Shown here piece by piece: positions 55,681 to 64,000 of a stretch of 64,000 nucleotides of DNA. Where the stretch lies: the NCBI RefSeq assembly GCF_033115175.1, contig NC_084827.1:179025601-179089600 (forward strand), read 5' to 3'. Below the pieces are notes generated by a model. The model searched no databases and was not told the origin of the DNA. It saw nothing but the letters and a program-made list of their open reading frames with translations. The stretch comes from Lepus europaeus. Lineage: Eukaryota; Chordata; Mammalia; Lagomorpha; Leporidae. The position numbers and the translations under genes were made by a program. Position 1 is the stretch's first letter. Every line of letters starts with the position of its first letter.

Positions 55681-56299
55681 GAGCCGCGGCCCTGGAGCCG
55701 CAGGGCACAGGAGAAGTGTAACCATGACCTTTCCAGGACCTCACCCACAGGGAGGAGCTGCCGTGGGCCTGGGGTGTGGACGAGAGGGGCGTGCCGGGAG
55801 CTTGGGGACACAGGCTTGGTGGACAGCTACAGGGCAGGGAGGCTGCTCCGGGTGGGGGCGGGGTCCTGTGGGAGAGTCTCAGGGAGGGGTAAAGGGAGTG
55901 GGCAGTGCATGCTGGGGACCCTGGACACGTGGGGTAGGTCCAGGCTGGGGAGAACCTGGGAACAGGCGGGGAGTGGGCGGCCAGGGGGAGTGGCCCAGAG
56001 AAGCAGGGCAGTGAGTGTCCATGGGGAGAAGGTGCGGAAGGCCAGGCAGGGATGGAGGGGGCAGCCCACCAGCTGGCCCCAGACCGAGCTGCAGGTTGTG
56101 GGTGTCTGGGGCGCGGCTCCTGTGTTCAGTCAGCAGCAGCTGCTGCCCATGGAGCACATTGCTATGTGCTTGGCACAGGCCCGAGGACTGGGGACACAGT
56201 CATGAGTGAGACAGATCCTGACCCGGGGACCCTGTGCTGAGTCCACGGGACATTCTGCAGCTGTGCACGGACGAGGATCTGGGAACCTCTGGGTTGGCG
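55681..56299. other. G-rich intron-like sequence
   Basis: G-rich on the + strand with many GGG/GGGG runs (for example 55850-56000) that could form G-quadruplexes. No exon was recognised. Confidence 0.5.
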
Positions 56300-56750
56300 T
56301 GATCCCTCCACCAGTGATGTCACCCCTCCACCAGTGATGCAATCCCCTCCCCCAGTGATGTCACCCCTCCACCAGTGATGTCACCCCTCAACCAGTGATG
56401 TCACCCCTCCACCAGTGATGTCACCCCTCCACCGGTGATGTCACCCCTCCACCAGGGATGTCATCCCTCAACCAGTGATGTCACCCCTCCACAAGTGATG
56501 TCATCCCTCCACCAGTGATGTCACCCCTCCACCGGTGATGTCACCCCTCCACCGGTGATGTCACCCCTCCAAAGGTGATGTCACCCCTCCACCGGTGATG
56601 TCACCCCTCCACCGGTGATGTCACCCCTCAACCAGTGATGTCATCCCCCCACCGGTGATGCAGTCACTCCCCCAGTGATGCAATCCCCCCTCCACCAGTG
56701 ATGTGATCCCTCAACCAGTGACATCATCCCTCCACTAGTGATCTGACCTC
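56300..56750. repeat. 20-bp minisatellite carrying GTGATGTCAC, about 22 units
   Basis: Units of 'ccagtgatgtcacccctcca' type repeat exactly every 20 bases. I count about 13 exact GTGATGTCAC decamers, an interrupted palindrome (GTGA-TG-TCAC). The embedded TGATGTCA is one base away from the CRE/ATF site TGACGTCA. Confidence 0.96.
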
Positions 56751-56761
56751 CACCAGGCCCC

Positions 56762-57072
56762 ACCGTTTTTATTTTATTTTATTTTTCAGTTGGGAAAGCA
56801 GAGGGAGAGACAGGCCGACCGACAGCTCCCCGCTGTGGTTCTCTTCCCAGATGCCCACGAGGCCTAGGAGGGCCTGGGCCAAAGCCGGGAGCCTGGAGCC
56901 AGGAGCTCAGCCCAGGTCTCCCATGAGGGAGGCAGGGACCCTGTACTTGAGCCCCCGCGTCTGCTCCCAGGGTGCGCATTGGCAGGAAGCTGGAATTGGG
57001 AGCCAGAGCCGGGACCTCTCTGCTGTGGGATGCAGGCGTCCAGACGGCTAGCCAAATGCCTGCCCTGGCCCC
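56762..57072 (-). mobile_element. CSINE, diverged
   Basis: Inverted copy: T/A-rich tail 'ttttattttattttattttt', a short GA tract, core 'cagcccaggtctcccatgag', head complement 'aatgcctgccctggcccc'. Confidence 0.82.
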
Positions 57073-57296
57073 ACCTCGTAGGATTCCAGCTCGAGACCAC
57101 CGTGCTGGGGACCAGGCTGTGTGACAGGACCCTCGGGTGTCCCCATGGCCCTCAGCGTGGCCCTGGGTGTCTTACCCCTCGGAGCCCCCAGGACCAGCCC
57201 GCTCTGCCCTGAGCGTGGTTTCTGATTTCCAGCCCCCAGAAAGTGAAGAAGCGGATGGCAGTTTGTGACAGCAGCGACACAGACGCCGCCCAGAGG
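57073..57296. other. Intron-like sequence without recognised features
   Basis: Nothing recognised. Confidence 0.5.
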
Positions 57297-58870
57297 GGGG
57301 AGCTGGGTCCTGGCTGGGCGCTGGCCTCCTAGTGGGGAGAGAGCTGGGTCCTGGCCGGACACTGGCCTCCTAGTGGGGAGAGAGCTGGGGTCCTGGCCGG
57401 ACGCTGGCCGCCCAGAGTGGAGAGAGCTGGGCCCTGGCTGAACACTGGCCGCCCAGAGCGGAGAGAGCTGGGGTCCTGGCCGGACGCTGGCCGCCCAGAG
57501 TGGAGAGAGCTGGGCCCTGCTGAACACTGGCCGCCCAGAGCGGAGAGAGCTGGGGGTCCTGGCTGAACACTGGCCGCCCAGAGCGGAGAGAGCTGGGGTC
57601 CTGGCCGGACGCTGGCCGCCCAGAGTGGAGAGAGCTGGGCCCTGCTGAACACTGGCCGCCCAGAGCGGAGAGAGCTGGGCCCTGGCTGAACGCTGGCTGC
57701 CCAGAGGGGAGAGAGCTGGGGTCCTGGCCGGACGCTGGCTGCCCAGAGTAGAGAGAGCAGGGTCCTGGCCGGACACTGGCCTCCTAGTAGGGAGAGAGCT
57801 GGGGTCCTGGCTGGACGCTGGCCGCCCAGAGTGGAGAGAGCTGGGCCCTGGCTGAACACTGGCCGCCCAGAGCGGAGAGAGCTGGGCCCTGGCTGAACAC
57901 TGGCCGCCCAGAGCGGAGAGAGCTGGGCCCTGGCTGAACACTGGCCGCCCAGAGCAGAGAGAGCTGGGTCCTGGCTGAACACTGGCCGCCCAGAGCAGAG
58001 AGAGCTGGGGTCCTGGCTGAACACTGGCCGCCCAGAGCGGAGAGAGCTGGGTCCTGGCTGGACCCTGGCTGCCCAGAGGGGAGAGAGCTGGGGGTCCTGG
58101 CTGGATGCTAGCCGCGCAGAGGGGAGAGAGCTGGGGGTCCTGGCTGGATGCTAGCCGTACAGAGGGGAGAGAGCTGGAGTCCTCGCTGGACCCTGGCTGC
58201 CCAGAGCAGAGAGAGCTAGAGCCCTGGCTGGACGCTGAATGCCTAGAGGGGAGAGAGCTGGGTCCTGGCTGGACGCTGGCTGCCTAGAGCGGGGAGAGCT
58301 GGGGTACTGGCCGGATGCTGGTCACCTGGAGCGGAGAGAGCTGGGGCCCTGGCTGGATGCTGGATGCCCAGAGGAGAGAGCTGGGGCCCTGGCTGGATGC
58401 TGGACGCCCTATGGAGAGCTGGGGTCCTGGCTGGATGCTGGACGCCCAGAGGAGAGAGCTGGGGGTCCTGGCTGGATGCTGGATGCCCTATGGAGAGCTG
58501 GGGTCCTGGCTGGATGCTGGATGCCCTATGGAGAGCTGGGTCCTGGCTGGATGCTGGATGCCCAGAGGAGAGAGCTGGGGTCCTGGCTGGATGCTGGACG
58601 CCCAGAGGAGAGAGCTGGGGGTCCTGGCTGGATGCTGGATGCCCTATGGAGAGAGCTGGGTCCTGGCTGGATGCTGGATGCCCTATGGAGAGCTGGGGTC
58701 CTGGCTGGATGCTGGATGCCCTATGGAGAGCTGGGTCTTGGCTGGATGCTGGATGCCCTATGGAGAGAGCTGGGTCCTGGCTGGATGCTGGATGCCCTAT
58801 GGAGAGCTGGGGTCCTGGCTGGATGCTGGATGCCCTATGGAGAGCTGGGGGTCCTGCCTCAGAGCCGTCT
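57297..58870. repeat. 1.57-kb minisatellite, two related unit types, about 38 units
   Basis: All units share 'gagagctgggtcctggctgg' or close variants. In 57297-58080 the period is mostly 41 bases with 'aacactggccgcccagagcg' as the variable half (for example unit starts at 57841 and 57882). In 58080-58870 the variable half becomes 'atgctggatgccctatgg' and the period 37-42. G-rich on the + strand. Frames of up to 297 codons are artefacts of the repeat. Confidence 0.96.
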
Positions 58871-59071
58871 GTCCTTGTGCAGAATGCTGGTGGTCACGTC
58901 ACATCGCCCCTAGAGCTGTGCTCTGTGGCTGGACGTGACCTTTTCCCTAGAGTGACGGCCGCTGTGTCCAGAGGAAACGCAGATCAGATGGAGTCTGTGT
59001 GGAAGTTGGTGACCGCCACCCCCTCACTCGCAGGTGCTCTCTGTGGATACCCCTGTACAAAACTGGATGAT
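58871..59071. other. Intron-like sequence without recognised features
   Basis: Nothing recognised. Confidence 0.5.
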
Positions 59072-59390
59072 GGGGGAGCTGCTGCTGTTGTGTAGCAGGT
59101 AAAGCCACCACCTGCAGTGCCAGCATCCCACATAGGTGCAGGTTCGAGACCTAGCCGCTCCACTTCCGGTCCAGCTCTCTGCTAATGCACCTGGGAAAGC
59201 AGTAGGAGATGGCAAAAGTCCTTGGGCCCCTGCACCTGCTGGGAGACCTGGAAGAAGCTCCTGGCTTCGGATCGGCCCAGCTTTGTACGTTGTGGCCATT
59301 TGGGAAGTGAACTAGCAGGTACAAGATCTCTCTCTCTTCTCTCTCTCCCTCTCTCTCTTTGTCTCCTTCCCTCCCTCATAAACTGGGAGG
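59072..59390 (+). mobile_element. CSINE
   Basis: Head 'gggggagctgctgctgttgt', B-box region 'gcaggttcgagacctagcc' (perfect GGTTCGANNCC), core and CT tract at 59325-59375. The AATAAA tail is replaced by 'ctcataaactgggaggg', so the 3' end is damaged. Confidence 0.9.
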
Positions 59391-60092
59391 GGGGGTGCAG
59401 CGGCATGGCCGTCACCTGCACGGGCGTGTTTGCTCTGTGTAGCACCTGCTGCTGGCTTGAGCTCAGCCCCCATGTCCCGGCTGGGTCGCCAGAGCCCCTG
59501 ATCCCCGCGTGGGTGTCTCCTGTCTTGTTCTGTGCCCACACGAGCAGTGTTCAGTCCCGGCCGCTTCCATTCCTGACCTGTGTCACCCGGGCACCTGAGC
59601 TCCCTTCCACCTGCTTGGAGCAGGACCCACGTTTTCTCTGTGCCTTACCAAGAGTAGAAGCTGGGTGAGGCCTTGGGAGTGCAGAGCCATTGGCCCCCTG
59701 TCCCGTAATCAGGGCACCTGCCCTCGTGCCTGCTGTGTGGCTGCCTGGGAGAGGGGAAGGAGGATCCAGGGCAGCCCTGGGCTGGAGTGAGGAGCCCTGG
59801 CGGGGAGTGGGGGTGAGGTCGGAACCCACCTTCCTGTCCCGAGTAACCACCTGGGCTGCAGCCTTCTCTCCTGCGCCCAGACCACAGCCAGGGGCTTGGG
59901 GGCTTCCAGAGGGAACAGGCTGGCCCTGCAGCTCTGCCCTGTGGCCGCCCAGCCCCTCTCGTGGACTGGGGAGGGCAGACGCCCCACCCGGTGACACCCA
60001 TGGGAACAGCTGCCCAGCGGCTCTCACTGCCGGCTCCCAGGCCTGGCTCTGTGCAACTTTGCATTCAAAAAGCCTTTTTATGAAGGTGGCAT
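59391..60092. other. Intron-like sequence without recognised features
   Basis: GC-rich unique sequence. The 199-codon + frame here continues into the next SINE and is not coding. Confidence 0.5.
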
Positions 60093-60386
60093 TCTTTTTT
60101 TTTCCGAAGATTTATTTTATTTATTTGAAAGGCAGAGTTACAGAGAGAGGTGGAGAGAGACAGAGTTTTCCATCCACTGGTTCACTCCCCAGATGTTCAC
60201 AATGGCCAGAGCTGGGCCAGTCTGAAGCCAGGAGTCTCCCACGTGGGTGGCAGGGCCCAAGCACTCCACTGCTTTCCCAGGTGCATTAGCAGGGAGCTGG
60301 ATCAGAAGCGGAGCAGCCGGGATGTGAAATGGTGTCCATATGGGATGCCAGCAGTACAGGCCGGGGCTTTAACCCTCTGCGCCACA
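60093..60386 (-). mobile_element. CSINE
   Basis: Inverted copy with a small core deletion: 'agccaggagtctcccacgtg' lacks the usual 'gagcttcttccaggt' block. Head complement ends 'ccctctgcgccaca'. Confidence 0.88.
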
Positions 60387-61534
60387 TTTTTTTAATTCCT
60401 TATAAGATGCTCCCTGCGGTTGGGGCCTGCCTGTCATTTCCGGTCATCTCAGCGAGGATTAGAGGACCCATGGGGGGAAGCATCTTGAGGTTCAGAGTGG
60501 TCTGGTTCAGCCAGTTCAGGTTCGGGGCTTCTGCACGCGTGTTTTGCAATGATCCGTGTCAGCGACTCTGCCTACACGGAGTGGCCTGACGTGTCTTCAC
60601 AGTGACAGAATGAACCAAGACCCCGCCCTTTGCTGCCCGCCCCCCGCCACATTGCCTGGGATTCCAAAGCGTGGGTGTTCCTGCAGCCCAGCAGCAGGGC
60701 GCAGCCCCCCCCCCCACCTTGTTGAGATGAAGAGAGAGGAGGGCTTTGGCCTGCGATGAGTGGGCGTGGACGGGACTCCGCCCTGGAAGGCAGCTCAGCC
60801 GCTGCAGGTGCCGCCTTCCCGCGCTGTTGCTAAGGGGAGAAGTTGCCGGGGGAAGATTCGACCCATAGGCAGGAGATCCCAGGGGTCAGGGGGCAGGGCT
60901 GCCCCGTCAGCCGTGTCCCTGTGTCAGGGGCAGCTCTCCCTGCGATCAGGCAGGATAAGTAGGCAGCAGTGGGCTCCCCAGTACGGACGTAGCCGTGTGG
61001 GGTTCTGGGGAGAGCTGTCAGCACCGTGGCATTGGCGCTCCTGGTTCCGCACACAGGAGGCCCAGGAGTGGCTGCCCCGCCCCAGCCGAGGCAGATGGTA
61101 ACGTTTGCCTGTGGTCAAGCAGGGGCCGAGGCTGCCACACACGACTGTCCCAAGTTTCCAGGGAAGGACAAAGCCTTCCGAGACCCAGGGGTGGCGCCTG
61201 GCACCTGACGCAGGCGGGAGCTCCCGCTGAGGCCGGGGAAGGCTTTGTGCTCCCTGGCGGAGGAAGGAGCGCAGGAAGGAAGGGCAGCACTCGAGCCGCC
61301 GTGGAGACGTCCTGTCCCGGCAACCTGTTTGTCCGCGGGTTGTTTGCTTTGTGTTTGGCCACCTCCCAAGGTCCCCGGTGCCGGCTCTGCCTTGATCTCT
61401 CGGGCGCATCGGTGAGACTCTGCCTGGCCACGCTTTCCCCATGGTGTCCGCCTGCCTCCCAGGGCGATGGTGAGACGCAGCCGGGAGATCAAACGTAAAA
61501 GCACGTTTTCGGTGAGCGTGCAATCGCACCGGTG
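60387..61534. other. Intron-like sequence without recognised features
   Basis: GC-rich. A 260-codon minus frame (61706-60924) and a 167-codon + frame overlap and show no recognisable domain. Confidence 0.5.
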
Positions 61535-61665
61535 GCTCTCGGGCTGTGGCCCTGACGCCGGCAGCGTCGGCATCACCTGGGAACCTGCTGGAAATGTACC
61601 ATCTTGGGCTGGGCCCAGCCCTGCAGCCGCAGGAGCTCCGAGGGTGAGGCCCCTTAGGGGACCCC
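61535..61665. mobile_element. MER5A-type (hAT-Charlie) fragment
   Basis: 'ggcagcgtcggcatcacctg', 'ggaacctgctggaaatgtac' and 'gggctgggcccagccctgca' follow the MER5A order of blocks as I know it. Confidence 0.65.
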
Positions 61666-61834
61666 AGGACCGCTGTCCTGGCCAGAGGTACCGGGTTCCC
61701 AGCCACTTACTGCGCTATGCCTTTGCCACTGCGTGCCTGGCGTTCTGGGTTTCAGAAAAGACAAAGGCAGGGTGCCTGCGCTGGCCGTGGTCTGTGCACC
61801 AGGAGAAGGAAGACAGCCCACCTGGCCCGGTGTC

Positions 61835-61950
61835 CTACACGACACAGGTGTGGGGACTGAGGCCCAGAAAACCCCGGCACTTAGGCAAAACCACAGAGGC
61901 AGCATGAACCCTGACCCACAGGGAGCCAGCTCCCTGGCTGCTCCTCGCCC
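61835..61950 (+). mobile_element. Probable MIR fragment
   Basis: 'cgacacaggtgtggggactg', 'aggcccagaaaaccccggca' and 'cttaggcaaaaccacagagg' resemble the MIR central region ('gaggaaactgaggcccagag', 'cttgcccaaggtcac'). Confidence 0.5.
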
Positions 61951-62381
61951 CACGCGTGGCTCGCGTTCCTGGCTCCCCATTGCTTTACAGGAGGGAGCAG
62001 TCAGCACGTCCGGCCCCTTCCTGGACAGCTCACCTCTGTTAGCTCCTACCTGGTGATTCCGAGACATCGGACTCCAGCCGGCAGCCCCCCACATGGAGCC
62101 TGGAACTGCGCCGGCTCAGGCTGCGAGGCTCCCGGAGGAACCGGTCGGTGAATTGCGAGGGTTTATCAGCGTGTAGAGCAGTCTTTCTGGGAAGCTCCTG
62201 ACCATGGGGGAAGGGCCCTGCAGGGGGCTTCCCGTGTGGGCGGTGGGCCTGCGTCCCTTGGCTTCCTGCCACAGTGGAGCTGACACGTGGGCGCGGGGGT
62301 CGGAACCCTGCGGTCTCACCGCGGCTCCCTGAGAGGCTTCCTATGGCCTGGTGTGCCTGCAGGTTTATTTATTTATTTATT
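61951..62381. other. Intron-like sequence without recognised features
   Basis: Nothing recognised. Confidence 0.5.
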
Positions 62382-62711
62382 TTTTACAGTTGTATTTATT
62401 TGAGAGGTAGAGTTATAGACAGAGAGAGGGAAAGACAGAGAGAGGTCTTCCATCTGCTGGTTCACTCCCCAGATGGCCGCAGCGGCTGGAGCTGGGCCGA
62501 TCCAAAGCAAGGAGCCAGGAGCTTCTTCCGGGTCTCCAACACGGGTGCAGGGGCCCAAGCACCTGGGTCATCCTTCACTGCCTACCCTGGCACATTAGCA
62601 GGGGGCTGGCTTGGACATGGACCAGCCAGGACACAAACCGGCACCCATAAGGGAGGGGAGGCTGGTGCCACAGGCGGAGGCTTAGCCCACTCCGCCACAG
62701 CGCCGGCCCCT
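62382..62711 (-). mobile_element. CSINE
   Basis: Inverted copy preceded by (TTTA)n. Core 'cttcttccgggtctccaaca', head complement 'ccgccacagcgccggcccc'. Confidence 0.92.
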
Positions 62712-63132
62712 TGGCCAGCGAGCTTTAAAGTGAGCTGCCTCGATCCACTCTCTCAAGCGTCCTGCCTGAGTTGGCGTGGAAGGGCTTCGTCTCTCGCTCA
62801 TGGTCGTTCGTTTGTGTAAATAACAGAGGCACTCGGACCCAAGGGCCCCCAGAGGCAGAAGCCGTCTGGAGGAGAAAGCCTTCCTGGCACAGGTGTGGTC
62901 AAGGTGGGGACAGCGGACTTGGCACCCCCCCCCCCACCATGCATGGAGGAAAGGTGCTGGGGACAGGCAGCCCTGAGTGCGGGCTCAGACCCCCCCCCCG
63001 CCTGCTCTCTGAAGCTTGTGGTGCTGGGGGGTGCTCAGGACCCGCCCTTGTGCTCAGTGTCCAGTGTGGGGGGCATCGTGTAGTGGTCCCGCACACAGCA
63101 CGTTGCTCATCACGTTCTCCATAAAATCTGAA
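62712..63132. other. Intron-like sequence without recognised features
   Basis: Contains two poly(C) runs (62926-62936 and 62990-62999). Nothing else recognised. Confidence 0.5.
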
Positions 63133-63437
63133 CTTTTTCTTCTAAGATGTATTCATTTACTTGAAAGAGCTGCAGAGAGACAGAGATCATGCATCTGCTA
63201 GTTCACTCCCCATACGGCTGCAGCTGCCCGGGCTGGGCCGGGCTGAAGCCAGGAGCCTGGGACTCCTTCTGGGTCTCCCATGTGGGTGCAGGAGCCTAAG
63301 CACATGGGCAGTCCTTTGCTGCCTCCCCAGGGTCATTAGCAGGGAGCTGGATGGGAAGTGGAGCTGCCTGGACTCACGTGGGATGCTGGCTTCACAGGTG
63401 GCAGCCAAGCCCGCAGCACCTCAATGCCGGCCCCGAA
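63133..63437 (-). mobile_element. CSINE
   Basis: Inverted copy with a very short GA tract, core 'ttctgggtctcccatgtggg' and head complement 'cctcaatgccggccccg'. Moderately diverged. Confidence 0.88.
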
Positions 63438-64000
63438 ATTTTGCCTAATTCTAGGAACGGTACGCGCGCCGGCACTGGGCTCTGCTCAGGAAGCTATAGC
63501 CGTGTAGAGCAGATGAGACTACAGTCAGGTTCACTTGGCCGCCTCGTACCGCGCGTGCCCGGTGACGTTTTAACGTGCCTGTTCACAGTTTGAGTGGCGT
63601 TGATTGATGGCTATAGATGCGAGGCAGTGTAGTCGACCAGTTTTCTCAGTTGCCCATCCCAGAACGGAATGTTCTCCCCCTGCACGATGAAAAGCCTGGG
63701 CTGTGTCCACGGCCGGGCCCTGGGGTCTGAATGCGGTCTCGGTGTCCCGTGAGCGACCGCCCGAGCTCCCTGCGGGCAGAAGTGTGGGAGTCGCCCCGCT
63801 GCCCTCCCCTGAGGCTGGAACCAGCTCCTGGTGACGGCGTAGCCGCCTCCCTCCCTGCCCACACCTCCCGCTGTTTCCTCTGCTGTCCCGGCACCTCTCT
63901 GGGCCGATACACCTGGCACCCAGCACGCACCCGTGGGTGCATGCCACCACCCTCTGCCCGTTGCCTGCGTGGGACTGGTGGAGGCAGGTCCCCCCCCCCC
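63438..64000. other. Unassigned sequence ending in a poly(C) run
   Basis: Unique GC-rich sequence. The window ends within a run of at least ten C, so its context is cut off. No gene was recognised. Confidence 0.5.

Noticed and set aside
57048-59095. Repeat proteins suggested by 207-297-codon frames
   Set aside because: All are translations of the 41-bp-class minisatellite, open on both strands, and non-repetitive flanks show no coding character.

Overview
This window is nuclear DNA from a lagomorph, most likely the European rabbit. The diagnostic evidence is about 30 copies of the rabbit/lagomorph C-repeat SINE (CSINE). This is a tRNA-derived element with a conserved core, an internal CT/GA tract and an A-rich tail. 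Old pan-mammalian repeats (L1, MIR, MER5-like hAT, Tigger/MER2) are also present. No bacterial, plasmid or phage features are seen. Most long open frames fall inside GC-rich sequence, CA/TG tracts or minisatellites and are not genes.

Layout. 1-34 kb is intergenic-looking and repeat-rich. It holds many CSINEs and three L1 remnants: sense at 3.9-4.6 kb, sense at 8.1-11.5 kb with five SINEs inside, and antisense at 26.5-30.0 kb also with five SINEs. A fragment resembling an SHCBP1 retrocopy lies at about 4.93-5.45 kb. A 1.2 kb CA-type array at 16.5-17.7 kb carries an internal strand-switch palindrome, and a TG-type array lies at 19.7-20.1 kb. A 68-bp minisatellite fills 23.7-24.7 kb. A Tigger/MER2-type DNA transposon at 30.9-31.7 kb is split by a probable solo LTR. 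A 21-bp minisatellite occupies 34.3-34.7 kb.

35.1-36.5 kb is a strong CpG island with clustered GC boxes. It contains a candidate first coding exon on the + strand: an ATG at 35808 followed 11 bases later by a consensus splice donor. I could not name the gene from four codons.

36.5-64 kb is GC-rich, and I found no further convincing coding exon. It would fit a long first intron of a gene starting in the island, or sequence beyond a short gene. It contains CSINEs, MIR and MER5-like fragments and several G-rich minisatellites (10-bp, 18-bp, 20-bp and about 41-bp units). The high GC and minisatellite density resemble a subtelomeric or gene-rich isochore, but that is inference.

No new multi-gene system was found. 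The most informative observations are the CpG-island first exon, the palindrome inside the CA array, the repeated GTGATGTCAC element shared by two separate minisatellites, the LTR inside a partly duplicated Tigger element, and two structurally different CSINE tail types.
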